Shown piece by piece: positions 22,917-30,672 of a DNA stretch of 32,581 nucleotides. Both the position numbers and the translations under genes were made by a program. The notes beneath the pieces are model-generated. The model was given only the letters and a program-made list of their open reading frames with translations. It did not search any database and was not told where the DNA came from. How positions within the stretch are numbered: position 1 is the first letter of the stretch; every line of letters starts with the position of its first letter. The stretch is from Asaia bogorensis (GTDB lineage: Bacteria > Pseudomonadota > Alphaproteobacteria > Reyranellales > Reyranellaceae), in NCBI GenBank assembly GCA_945889625.1, contig CAMDCE010000054.1:1-32581 (forward strand), in the 5' to 3' direction.

Positions 22917-24020
22917 CTAGCCCGGCCTCAGGAACCAATCCAGGATCGCCGCATTCTCGTCGCGCGGGTAGGTGTGCGACAGGTCGGTGATCTCGCGATA
23001 GACCACATCGGCTCCGGCCTCTTGCAGGGCACGCTGCGCGCCCTGCGCCATTTCGGCCGGAAACATCCAGTCCTGCGCGCCGTGCACGATATGCACCGGC
23101 AACCCGCTGACGCGGCCGGCATCGGCGAAAGTCATCATCATCGGATGGAAGGCGGCGGCGATCGGCGCCAGATGGGTGAAACGGCAGTCGCCGCGCAGGC
23201 CGAGCACGTAGCTGAAGGTGCCGCCATCGCTCATGCCCGTCAGGAGTTGACGCGTCGTGTCGACGGTCCAGCGGCCCGCGACTTCGGCCACCATGCGGTC
23301 GATGTTCGGCCCGTCGATCTCCGGCTCCATCATCGACCAGGTAGCCCCGCTCGCCGTCGGCGCGATTACGATCACGCCGCGCGAGCGCGCCTCGCGTAGC
23401 CAGCTCCACAGGAAGGCACCGCCATTGCCGCTGCCGCCGTGCATGACCACGACCAGCGGCCAGGCACGCCCGGCGTCGTAGTATTCCGGCACGTAGAGCG
23501 AAAAAGCGCCGCGCGTGCCGGGTGGGCCGCCTATATGCATTACGCCGACCTCTTCGCGCGCCGGATCGACGGCGGCGAGGCGGGCGGCAAAGTCCGCATC
23601 GCCGCGCTGGGCGGGCTCAAGGAAGAACTGGCTGACCGGTCGCAGGTACGCCGCCATCGGATAGAGCGCCTCGGCAGCCCGCGCATAGCTGCGGAGCGCC
23701 TGATAGGCTGCGCGGATGGGCTGCGGCGCGTCGTTGGCGGCAAGCAGGCCCGCGATGCCTTCGCATGCCGCGCCTGCCGCCCGTTCCAGGCAGTCGCGCG
23801 CCGGTTCCAGTCGCTCCGGCCAGCGGTTCGCTTGCGAGGCCGCGAGTTCCGGGACGAGATCGTCGTCGCGCTTGGCCAGCGCGTCAATGAGCTGCGGCAA
23901 GGTCGCCGGGCTGAGATGGCGGCCGGCGAACTCGAGCACATGCAACGCCCGCAGGAGTGCCGGCACGAGCCGGGCAATGGTCTCGACGGCGGGGTCTTCC
24001 TTGCCGGCGGCAGCTTCCAA
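22917..24020 (-). CDS. Alpha/beta hydrolase (PHB depolymerase/phospholipase-like) with helical N-terminal region
   Basis: A predicted 367-residue cytoplasmic protein. The C-terminal half is an alpha/beta hydrolase: WPLVVVMHGGSGNGGAFL with the oxyanion-hole region, GVIVIAPTASGATWS, the nucleophile elbow GMSDGG (Ser is the nucleophile), the acid in VHIVHGAQDWMFP and the late His in DLSHTYPRDE. The first roughly 165 residues are a separate, mostly helical Ala/Leu/Arg-rich region without a recognised domain. No ATG or GTG start is available; the TTG at 24020 has AAGGA (24028-24032) at seven bases and begins 11 bases after the DUF1304 stop, so it is chosen. No signal peptide is seen. Substrate unknown; esterase or dienelactone-type activity is possible. 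Confidence 0.8.
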   Translation of the reverse strand: MEAAAGKEDPAVETIARLVPALLRALHVLEFAGRHLSPATLPQLIDALAKRDDDLVPELAASQANRWPERLEPARDCLERAAGAACEGIAGLLAANDAPQPIRAAYQALRSYARAAEALYPMAAYLRPVSQFFLEPAQRGDADFAARLAAVDPAREEVGVMHIGGPPGTRGAFSLYVPEYYDAGRAWPLVVVMHGGSGNGGAFLWSWLREARSRGVIVIAPTASGATWSMMEPEIDGPNIDRMVAEVAGRWTVDTTRQLLTGMSDGGTFSYVLGLRGDCRFTHLAPIAAAFHPMMMTFADAGRVSGLPVHIVHGAQDWMFPAEMAQGAQRALQEAGADVVYREITDLSHTYPRDENAAILDWFLRPG

Positions 24021-24031
24021 CGGACGATCCT

Positions 24032-24397
24032 TCAGCGCGCCGGCTTTGGCACAAGCAGGACGGAGATCAGCGCCACGACGGCCGGCAGCGCCTGCACGAA
24101 CAGGATCGTCAACTTGGCGGTGATGGCGCCGTAGATGCCGGCGACGATGACGCAGCCCAGGAAGAAGAACTTCAGGTCGCGTCGATCGGAGACGAGAGCC
24201 CACAGCAGGCCGGCCACGAGGAAGCCGTTGTACAGCCCCTGATTGGCGGCGAGGACAGCGGAGGCGGCCGCGAAATCCGGCGTCATCCCGAATGTTTTCT
24301 GGCCGATCGGACCCGTCCAGAGGAACATCTCCAGGACCAGGAACCAGACATGGGCCAGCGCCACCAGGACAATGAGTATTTGTGACAGGATGCGCAT
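24032..24397 (-). CDS. DUF1304 family small membrane protein
   Basis: A 121-residue integral membrane protein with four predicted hydrophobic helices (about 4-25, 45-66, 74-94 and 97-116). ALAHVWFLVLEMFLWTGPIGQKTFGM and VLAANQGLYNGFLVAGLLWAL are the signature blocks of DUF1304; no function is known for the family. AAGGAG precedes ATG 24397 at good spacing. It is second in the minus-strand unit GMC oxidoreductase - DUF1304 - hydrolase - porin, with gaps of 13 and 11 bases on its two sides, so co-transcription is likely. Length is normal for the family. Confidence 0.9.
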   Translation of the reverse strand: MRILSQILIVLVALAHVWFLVLEMFLWTGPIGQKTFGMTPDFAAASAVLAANQGLYNGFLVAGLLWALVSDRRDLKFFFLGCVIVAGIYGAITAKLTILFVQALPAVVALISVLLVPKPAR

Positions 24398-24410
24398 GCT
24401 GTGGTCTCCT

Positions 24411-26075
24411 TCAATCTTTCAACATTGCCGCGTCGAGCGGCGCGCGGCCCCGGATCATGTCGGCGGCCTTCTCGGCGATCATCAGCACCGAGGCATTGAG
24501 ATTGGCCGACGGCATGGTCGGCATGACCGAGGCGTCGACCACGCGCAGGCCGTCGAGCCCGCGCACGCGGAGCTGGTCGTCGACCACCGCCGTGGGGTCA
24601 CTGTCCGGCGCCATGCGGCAGGTCCCCATGAGATGGAAGGTGGTGGTGCCGCGCTGCTTGGCTGCGGTGAGCAGATCGTCGTCGGACTGCCTCTCGGCGC
24701 CGGGAAACTCTTCGCGATCGTAGTATTTGCTGAGCGGCTGTGAGCCCAGCAGGCGACGCGCCAGCTTCATGCCGGCGAGCAGCACCCGCCGGTCGCTTTC
24801 GGCGGCGAGATAGTTCGGCTGGATGATCGGATGCTCGAACGGATCGGACGAGCGGGCACGCACGTAGCCGGTGCTGTCCGGCCGTTGTTGCCACGAGGCG
24901 ATCGTCATGCCGGGAAAATCGTCGAGGGTCGACTGCACGCCTTCCTTGTAGGAGGCCGGCGTGAAGGTGAACTGCAGGTCGTAGTTGTCGACATTGGGGT
25001 CGGACTTCCAGAAGACGTAGATCAGAGTCGGATTGAGCGCCAGGATGCCCTTGCGCGCGACGGCGTACTTCAGCACTTCGCCGACCAGCCGCAGGCCGTG
25101 CGAGCGCTCGTTGATGGTCTGGGCGCTCTTGACCCGGGCGACGAAGCGCGGCGCATAATGGTCCCGCAGGTTCTCGCCGACGCCCGCCAGCGCGTGCTTC
25201 ACCCCAATGCCGAGCTGACCCAGGAGCGGCGCCGGGCCGATGCCCGAGACCTGCAGGAGCTGCGGCGAGTTCACAGCGCCGCCGCACAGGATTACCTCCT
25301 TGCTGGCGCGCACCTCGACCGGCGTGCCGTCGCGGCCGCCACCCCAGCTTCCTTGGCGATAGCGAACGCCGACGCAGCGCTTGCCCTCGAGCACCAGCTC
25401 GGTCGCGTGAGCATGGGTGCGCACCACCAGATTGCGCCGGCTCATCGCCGGATGCAGGTAGCCGCGCGCCGCGCTCACCCGCCGTCCGTTCTGGATGATG
25501 CGCTGCACGTAGCTCACGCCGGCCTGCATCGTGCCGTTGTAGTCGCGGTTGCGCGGGATCCCCATCTGCACCGCGCCCTCGATGAAGGCCTCGCACAGCG
25601 GATCGCGCCATTCGAGATCGGTGATGGGCAGATTGCCCTTGCTGCCGCGAAACGTCTCGTCGCCCTCGGCCGCGCCGGCGCTGGCGATGCGCCGTTCGCT
25701 CCGCCGGAAGTAGGGCAGCACGTCGGAGTAGCCCCAGCCGTGGTTGCCGCGCTGCGCCCAGCCGTCGAAATCCATTCGCTGGCCGCGATTGTAGATGTGG
25801 CCGTTGATCGAGCTCGAGCCGCCCAGCGTCTTGCCGCGCGGTGCTGCGATGCGCCGGCCGCCGGTCCACTCGCTGGCCTCGGACGTGTAGAGCCAGTTCA
25901 CGCTGGGATTGACCAGCGTGTACATGAAGCCCGCCGGGATATGGATGAAGGGATGCCAGTCGCGCGGCCCGGCCTCGAGCACGCAGACCGTGGTCTTCTC
26001 GTCCTCGCTCAGCCGATTGGCCAGCACGCTGCCCGCGGATCCTGCGCCCACGATCACATAGTCGAAGCTTTCCAT
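24411..26075 (-). CDS. GMC family oxidoreductase (choline dehydrogenase-like)
   Basis: A 554-residue FAD enzyme of the glucose-methanol-choline family, oxidising an alcohol group. FAD binding is shown by YVIVGAGSAGSVLANRLSED (6-25) with LEAGP, then GKTLGGSSSINGHIYNRGQ (about 78-96, GMC signature 1) and GGAVNSPQLLQVSGIGP (signature 2). Near the C-terminus HLMGTCRM places His481 and MPSANLNAS places Asn525, 44 residues apart as the His466/Asn510 pair of choline oxidase. Hence catalytic residues appear intact. There is no signal peptide or cytochrome partner, so the electron acceptor is unknown. It is the first gene of the unit that continues with DUF1304, hydrolase and porin, and is divergent from a hydroxyacid dehydrogenase. 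Confidence 0.94.
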   Translation of the reverse strand: MESFDYVIVGAGSAGSVLANRLSEDEKTTVCVLEAGPRDWHPFIHIPAGFMYTLVNPSVNWLYTSEASEWTGGRRIAAPRGKTLGGSSSINGHIYNRGQRMDFDGWAQRGNHGWGYSDVLPYFRRSERRIASAGAAEGDETFRGSKGNLPITDLEWRDPLCEAFIEGAVQMGIPRNRDYNGTMQAGVSYVQRIIQNGRRVSAARGYLHPAMSRRNLVVRTHAHATELVLEGKRCVGVRYRQGSWGGGRDGTPVEVRASKEVILCGGAVNSPQLLQVSGIGPAPLLGQLGIGVKHALAGVGENLRDHYAPRFVARVKSAQTINERSHGLRLVGEVLKYAVARKGILALNPTLIYVFWKSDPNVDNYDLQFTFTPASYKEGVQSTLDDFPGMTIASWQQRPDSTGYVRARSSDPFEHPIIQPNYLAAESDRRVLLAGMKLARRLLGSQPLSKYYDREEFPGAERQSDDDLLTAAKQRGTTTFHLMGTCRMAPDSDPTAVVDDQLRVRGLDGLRVVDASVMPTMPSANLNASVLMIAEKAADMIRGRAPLDAAMLKD

Positions 26076-26132
26076 GCCCCGGATTTAACGCGATGCTGCG
26101 CGCCTGTCATGGTTTTCGAGAGGATTGCGGCG

Positions 26133-27035
26133 GTGGCCAAAACGCTTTTCATCGATTCGACCCCGGACATCGATCGCGTCTGGAAAAATGTCCACGGTGC
26201 GGCAGATATTCCGGTGGTCGTGAGCATGGGACCGGTCGCGGCCGCCGATGTGCCCAAGGCCGTTGCGGGCTACGACACGGTGATCAACGACGCGACCTAC
26301 TTCAATGAGGCGACGCTGAAGGCCTGCTCCGGGCTGAAGCACATCGTCTTCCTCGGTACCGGCGCCTCCAGCTTCGTCGATGTCGCTGCCGCACAGCGGC
26401 TCGGCATCAAGGTCTCGACCATCAGCGGCTATGGCGACACCACGGTCGCCGAACATGCCATGGGTCTGGTCTTTGCCGCCGCGCGCCACATCGCGACCAT
26501 GCACGCGCTCGTCCGCTCCGGCGGCTGGCGGCCGATGCAGGGCATGGAACTCAAGGGCAAGACTCTGGGCGTCGTGGGTCTGGGCGGCATCGGCCGCGAG
26601 ATGGCGCGCATCGCCCAGGGTGTGGGGTTGAAAGTGATCGCCTTCAACCGCTCGCCAGTTGCCAAGGCTGCCGTGCCGATGGTGCCGCTCGACGACCTGC
26701 TGGCGAAGTCGGACATCGTGAGCCTGCATCTGGCGCTGAACGATGGCACGCGCGGCTTCCTCGACCGCGCGGCGATGGGCCGGATGAAGCCAGGCGTCAT
26801 CCTGGTCAACACGGCGCGCGCCGGCGTCCTCGACGAAGCAGCCTTGATCGACCTGCTGCGCGCGGGCCACGTCGGCCACTACGCGACCGACGTCTTTGCC
26901 AAGGAACCGCCGGCGCCGGACGAGCCGCTGCTCAAGCTCGACAATGTCACGCTGAGCGCACACGCCGGCTACAACACGCCGGAAGCCGCCATGACCATGT
27001 ACCGCCGCGCCATAGATCTCGCCAAGGCGGGCTAG
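26133..27035 (+). CDS. D-2-hydroxyacid dehydrogenase (NAD(P)-dependent)
   Basis: A predicted 300-residue enzyme that interconverts 2-oxoacids and D-2-hydroxyacids. The nucleotide-binding Rossmann motif is GVVGLGGIGREMARI, followed by the phosphate-region arginine in IAFNRSP. Catalytic residues are Arg in NTARAGVLDE, Glu in FAKEPPAPDEP and His in LSAHAGYNTPEA, the usual R-E-H set. GTG 26133 has GAGAGGA (26118-26124) at eight bases and gives the N-terminus VAKTLFIDSTPD; an in-frame ATG at 26109 without a ribosome binding site would add eight residues. Substrate specificity is not clear; the length is slightly below typical 310-330. It is divergent from the GMC oxidoreductase and convergent with an MFS transporter. 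Confidence 0.92.
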   Translation: MAKTLFIDSTPDIDRVWKNVHGAADIPVVVSMGPVAAADVPKAVAGYDTVINDATYFNEATLKACSGLKHIVFLGTGASSFVDVAAAQRLGIKVSTISGYGDTTVAEHAMGLVFAAARHIATMHALVRSGGWRPMQGMELKGKTLGVVGLGGIGREMARIAQGVGLKVIAFNRSPVAKAAVPMVPLDDLLAKSDIVSLHLALNDGTRGFLDRAAMGRMKPGVILVNTARAGVLDEAALIDLLRAGHVGHYATDVFAKEPPAPDEPLLKLDNVTLSAHAGYNTPEAAMTMYRRAIDLAKAG

Positions 27036-27127
27036 AACTGCGCCCAAGCGATAATATTGTTGCCCGAGGGGGTGGCGGGATGTCGGGACGAATCACCGAA
27101 AGCCCTTGGGCCATTGGCATCCGAGCC

Positions 27128-27145
27128 GTCCCGACCAATCGGGAC
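27128..27145. terminator. Hairpin between convergent genes
   Basis: GTCCCGA (27128-27134), loop CCAA and TCGGGAC (27139-27145) form a perfect 7-bp stem between the hydroxyacid dehydrogenase (plus) and the MFS gene (minus). It is followed by GTTT on the plus strand, a weak U-tract. The remainder of this 128-base gap (27036-27163) shows no coding or other regulatory signal that I can support. Confidence 0.45.
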
Positions 27146-27163
27146 GTTTGGGATTCCAGGAGG

Positions 27164-28390
27164 CTAGCGCCGCCGCAGCGCCAAGCCCAGCGCCACCGTT
27201 GTCACCAATCCCAGGCTCGCCATCACCAGCACGGCATCGCGGGGTCCAAGCTGATCGGACAACACCCCCGCCGCCAGAACGCCGATCGGACCGGTGCCGA
27301 TGCAGACCGTGACAATACCCATCAGGCGCGAGCGCATCGCGGCCGGCGCCTCGATGAGCATCAGGGTGGTTTGCATATTGCCGAAGCCCGCCGTGCCGAA
27401 GCCGCCCAGGATCAGCACAGCCAGCGCCAGCCAATAGGACTGCGACAGCGCCATCACGATCAGCGCCACCATGAACAGCGCCGCCCCTCCGGCGAAGGCG
27501 AGCTGACGGTCCATGCGCAGGAAGCCCGCCGCGATCAGCGCGCCGCCGATCAGCGCGCCGATCGGCTCGCCCGCTGCCAGGAGACCGACGAGAGCCGGTG
27601 AGACGCCGAAGTCGCCCAACCCCAGCGGCGCCATCAGGCCGGCATAGGCGAAGGCAAAGGTGTTGGTGACGATGGTGATGCCGAACACCAGCAGGATCAC
27701 CGGCTTGGTTCGGGCAAAGCGCAGCCCCTCGGCGATCTCGGCGGGAATGCGTGCCAGCGCCAGCGGACGGGTGACTTGCGCGTGGACGAGGCCCGCCATG
27801 GCGAAGGCGCCGCCGAACTGGACCAGCGCGGTCAGCGTATAGGCGCCTTTCATATGCAGCCACTGGAAGGCGAGACCGCCCAGCAGCGGCCCGATCAGGC
27901 GCGTGGCGGCGTTGGTCGCCGAATCGATGGCGACCGCCTGCACGATGCGGTGCGGGCCTGCGACCTCGCCGACCATGCGCCGGCGCGTCGACATCTCGGT
28001 GGCCCACATCGTGCCCGACAGGAGATTGCCGATCGCCACGTGCCACAAGGCAAGATGGCCGGTAGTGGCAAGCGTCGCCAGCAACGTCGAGACGACTGCC
28101 GGCAGCAGGAGCGCCACCATCACGATCAGCTTGCGATTGATCGCCTCGGAAACCGCGCCGGCGAAGGCGCCGAGCAGGAGTTGGGGCAACTGCCGGGCCG
28201 CGACGACAGCCGTGACGGCCAGCGCCGAGCCCGTGACCTCGTAGGCAAACAGGCCGGACACCAGCAGTTCCAGCCAGCGCATCGCATTGGCAAATGCGCC
28301 GACCAGCCACAGCCGCAGGAAATCCGGCGATGCCAGCAGCTCGCGCATCGGCCGGCTGTGGTGCGGGCCAGTTTCCCCCGGCGAATTCAT
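27164..28390 (-). CDS. MFS transporter, EntS-like (MFS_3) exporter
   Basis: A 408-residue inner-membrane protein with about 12 hydrophobic helices. PDFLRLWLVGAFANAMRWLELLVSGLFAYEVTGSALAVTAVVAARQLPQLLLGAFAGAVSEAINRK at the N-terminus carries the MFS helix 1-2 region and the loop 2-3 motif (GAFAGAVSEAINRK). The overall pattern, including the AMRSRLMGIVTVCIGTGPIGVLAAGVLSDQLGPRDA segment, fits the EntS/enterobactin-exporter-like group of drug and siderophore exporters. The substrate cannot be inferred, and no siderophore genes are in the window. ATG 28390 is chosen over an upstream alternative start because it directly precedes the cytoplasmic N-terminal segment and leaves a 60-base divergent intergenic region before the Bug receptor gene. 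Confidence 0.88.
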   Translation of the reverse strand: MNSPGETGPHHSRPMRELLASPDFLRLWLVGAFANAMRWLELLVSGLFAYEVTGSALAVTAVVAARQLPQLLLGAFAGAVSEAINRKLIVMVALLLPAVVSTLLATLATTGHLALWHVAIGNLLSGTMWATEMSTRRRMVGEVAGPHRIVQAVAIDSATNAATRLIGPLLGGLAFQWLHMKGAYTLTALVQFGGAFAMAGLVHAQVTRPLALARIPAEIAEGLRFARTKPVILLVFGITIVTNTFAFAYAGLMAPLGLGDFGVSPALVGLLAAGEPIGALIGGALIAAGFLRMDRQLAFAGGAALFMVALIVMALSQSYWLALAVLILGGFGTAGFGNMQTTLMLIEAPAAMRSRLMGIVTVCIGTGPIGVLAAGVLSDQLGPRDAVLVMASLGLVTTVALGLALRRR

Positions 28391-28450
28391 TGGGCGATAC
28401 GCTAACGATGCCGCTATCCTTGGGGAAAGAAAAAATGCGGGAGAAACACA

Positions 28451-29422
28451 ATGAAGCGCCGGCATCTGCTCCTAGGCTCCCTTGCAGCGGGCGCACCGCT
28501 TGCTGCATCGCACGCGCAGGCGGCGTGGCCCGCCAAGACGGTCCGCTTCATCGTGCCCTTCGCGGCGGGCGGCGGTACCGACACGGTGAGCCGGCTGATC
28601 TGCGACCAGCTCTCCCGCAGCCTGGGCCAGACCTTCATCGTCGAGAACAAGGGCGGGGCGGGCGGCAACATCGGCACGGCCGAGCTCGCGCGGTCGGCGC
28701 CCGACGGCTACACGCTCGGCCTGATCTCCGTGGTCAGCCACACGTTGAACCCGATGCTCTACAGCAAGATGCCCTACGATCCGGACAAGGACATCATCGG
28801 CGTCTCGCTGCTGGCGACGCTGGCCAACCTCCTGGGCGTGACGCTCGGGCTGCCGGCCAACAACGTCGCCGAGCTGATCGCGCTCTGCAAGAAAGAGCCG
28901 GGCAAGTACGCCTTCGCCTCGTCGGGCCCCGGCACTTCGCTGCATCTCAGCGGCGAGCTGTTCAAGGCGATGGCCGGCGTCGACATCCTGCACGTTCCCT
29001 ATAAGGGCGCCGGGGCCGCCTACGGCGACCTGGTCTCGGGTGTGGTGCAGATGATGTTCGCCAACATTTCCTCGATGCTGCCGCAGGTGCGCGGCGGCAA
29101 GGTGAGGGGGCTCGGCGTGACGTCGGCCAAGCGCTCGAAGGTGGCGCCCGACATCCCGGCGATCGCCGAGACCCTGCCGGGCTACGTCGCCACTTCGTGG
29201 TATGGCGTCGGCGCGCCGGCCGGCACGCCCGAGCCGATTCTCGCCAAGCTGGAGGCGGCCATCGCCGAAGGGCTGAAGCAGCCGGATATCCAGAGGCGCT
29301 GGGCCGATGACCTCGGTCTCGACATGCCGACGCCCGGCCGCAAGGCCTTCGACGCGTTCGTGGTCGAGGACCGCAAGGCCTGGGGGCCGACGGTCAAGGC
29401 GTCGGGCGTGAAGCTCGACTAA
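28451..29422 (+). CDS. Tripartite tricarboxylate transporter (Bug family) substrate-binding protein
   Basis: A 323-residue periplasmic solute receptor. The signal peptide begins MKRRHLLLGSLAAGAPLAASHAQA, with an RR near the N-terminus but a poor Tat motif, so Sec or Tat export is open; cleavage is predicted after HAQA. Family blocks are WPAKTVRFIVPFAAGGGTDT (ligand carboxylate site), FIVENKGGAGGNIGTAELARSAPDGYTL, YAFASSGPGTSLHLSGELFKAMAG, HVPYKGAGAAYGDLVSG and APAGTPEPILAKL. Bug proteins bind carboxylates and related compounds. The TctA/TctB membrane components are not present, so this is an orphan receptor, common in organisms with many Bug genes. GGGAGA precedes the ATG. The next gene, convergent, is a GntP-type carboxylate permease. 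Confidence 0.93.
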   Translation: MKRRHLLLGSLAAGAPLAASHAQAAWPAKTVRFIVPFAAGGGTDTVSRLICDQLSRSLGQTFIVENKGGAGGNIGTAELARSAPDGYTLGLISVVSHTLNPMLYSKMPYDPDKDIIGVSLLATLANLLGVTLGLPANNVAELIALCKKEPGKYAFASSGPGTSLHLSGELFKAMAGVDILHVPYKGAGAAYGDLVSGVVQMMFANISSMLPQVRGGKVRGLGVTSAKRSKVAPDIPAIAETLPGYVATSWYGVGAPAGTPEPILAKLEAAIAEGLKQPDIQRRWADDLGLDMPTPGRKAFDAFVVEDRKAWGPTVKASGVKLD

Positions 29423-29446
29423 ACACCTGCGCGCATTCCAACGCGC

Positions 29447-30637
29447 CTAAATGAATTGACGAATCGCGGCCAGCACGGCGAGCGCGCCGGCCGCCATCAC
29501 CACGCTGCCCAGCGAGATGACGACGAGCGCGCGGGCAGGCGACAGCTTTGCCATCGAAGCGGCAATCCAGAACAACGGATCGTTGACGTGGCAGACCGCC
29601 ATCGAGCCGGCGCCGACCGCCGCCGACGCAAGCGCGCGGCCCAAAGCGCTGTCGAGCCCGAGCGCCGGCAGCATCGGCTCGATCATGCCCGAAGCAGTCA
29701 GCACGGCGGTGAGAGAATTGCCCTGCATGGTCTTGACGATGGCTGCGGCCAGAAAGGGCGTCAGGATGCCGAACTTCGGATGCAGCGCGTGCTCGGCCAG
29801 GAGCTCGGCCATGCCGGTCTCGTCGAACACGCGGGACAATCCGCCCGACGCGCCGACTGCCAGCAAGAGCGGCGCCCAGCCGCGGCTGGCCAGGGCCGAG
29901 GGTTGCCAGCGGCCGGCAAACAGAACCGCCACAGTGATGGCGATCACCGCCAGCATCAGCGGCTTTGAGATGCCGATGTAGAATTCGCGAGCGCCGCCCT
30001 TGCCCAGGGGTTCGCTTGGCATCTGCGCCACCGATTGAACGACCAGCAGCGCGATCGGGATGGCGATCGCGAGCCACGCCCAGCCGATCAGCCCCGGGGC
30101 ATTGCCGGCCGGGACCTGTCTGGCGACGTGCCACCAGCCGAGCAGTGCGGCGATCGCCGCGACCGGCAGGCCGACCATCAAGACCGTCCGGTAACTGGCT
30201 TTCATCACCGACGCCGCTGCGACGGCGAGCGGCGAGGGCGCCACGAGGGCGGCAAAGGCCACCACGGTGAGAGCCAGTCCCAGCGCCCGTCGGGGCGCTT
30301 CCTGGCCGGCCGGCTGCAGCAGCGCCAGGCCGCCCGCCGCAGAAGCGCCTAGCCCGGCCAGTGCGCCGGCGAGCGCCGATGTGCCAGTGCCGAGGGGCTG
30401 GCGCAGGACCAGTGTCGCTACCAGGGCGCCGGCCACCACCAGCAGGCCCAGCTGCTCGAGGGCCGACGTGAAGCCAAGGCCGAACGCCTTGCCGACCGAC
30501 TGGAAAGTCATGTCGGCTGCGATGCCGTAGACCACGACGGTGGCCATGATGGCGAGGAAGGCCGGAAGGTGCAGGCGCTGAATGAGCAGAATGATCGTCA
30601 GGACGGCGAGCGGCACGAGGAGCGAGGCAAGAACCAT
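29447..30637 (-). CDS. GntP family permease (gluconate:H+ symporter-like)
   Basis: A 396-residue integral membrane protein with many hydrophobic helices. The C-terminal SAAVGAGSMAVCHVNDPLFWIAASM is the HVND signature of GntP-family gluconate/carboxylate symporters, and GLGFTSALEQLGLLVVAGALVATLV near the N-terminus is another family block. AAAIVKTMQGNSLTAVLTASGMIEP resembles the GntP substrate-pathway segment. Length is about 40-50 residues below E. coli GntP, and alternative TMs in the middle appear shortened. The substrate is probably a sugar acid or related carboxylate, by family only. It is convergent with the Bug receptor (24 bases apart) and divergent from the GH5 gene with only 35 bases between starts, so promoters must overlap. 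Confidence 0.82.
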   Translation of the reverse strand: MVLASLLVPLAVLTIILLIQRLHLPAFLAIMATVVVYGIAADMTFQSVGKAFGLGFTSALEQLGLLVVAGALVATLVLRQPLGTGTSALAGALAGLGASAAGGLALLQPAGQEAPRRALGLALTVVAFAALVAPSPLAVAAASVMKASYRTVLMVGLPVAAIAALLGWWHVARQVPAGNAPGLIGWAWLAIAIPIALLVVQSVAQMPSEPLGKGGAREFYIGISKPLMLAVIAITVAVLFAGRWQPSALASRGWAPLLLAVGASGGLSRVFDETGMAELLAEHALHPKFGILTPFLAAAIVKTMQGNSLTAVLTASGMIEPMLPALGLDSALGRALASAAVGAGSMAVCHVNDPLFWIAASMAKLSPARALVVISLGSVVMAAGALAVLAAIRQFI

Positions 30638-30672
30638 GGGCTGCGACCATAATCGGCTGTTAGAGTGCCGTC

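Noticed and set aside
24831..26108. Long plus-strand extension upstream of the hydroxyacid dehydrogenase
   Set aside because: The open frame lies opposite the GMC oxidoreductase and looks like shadow translation; the dehydrogenase domain starts only after GTG 26133.
29429..29446. Short GCGCG/CGCGC stem between the Bug receptor and GntP genes
   Set aside because: Only five base pairs of simple alternating sequence with an eight-base loop and no U-tract; too weak to call a terminator.
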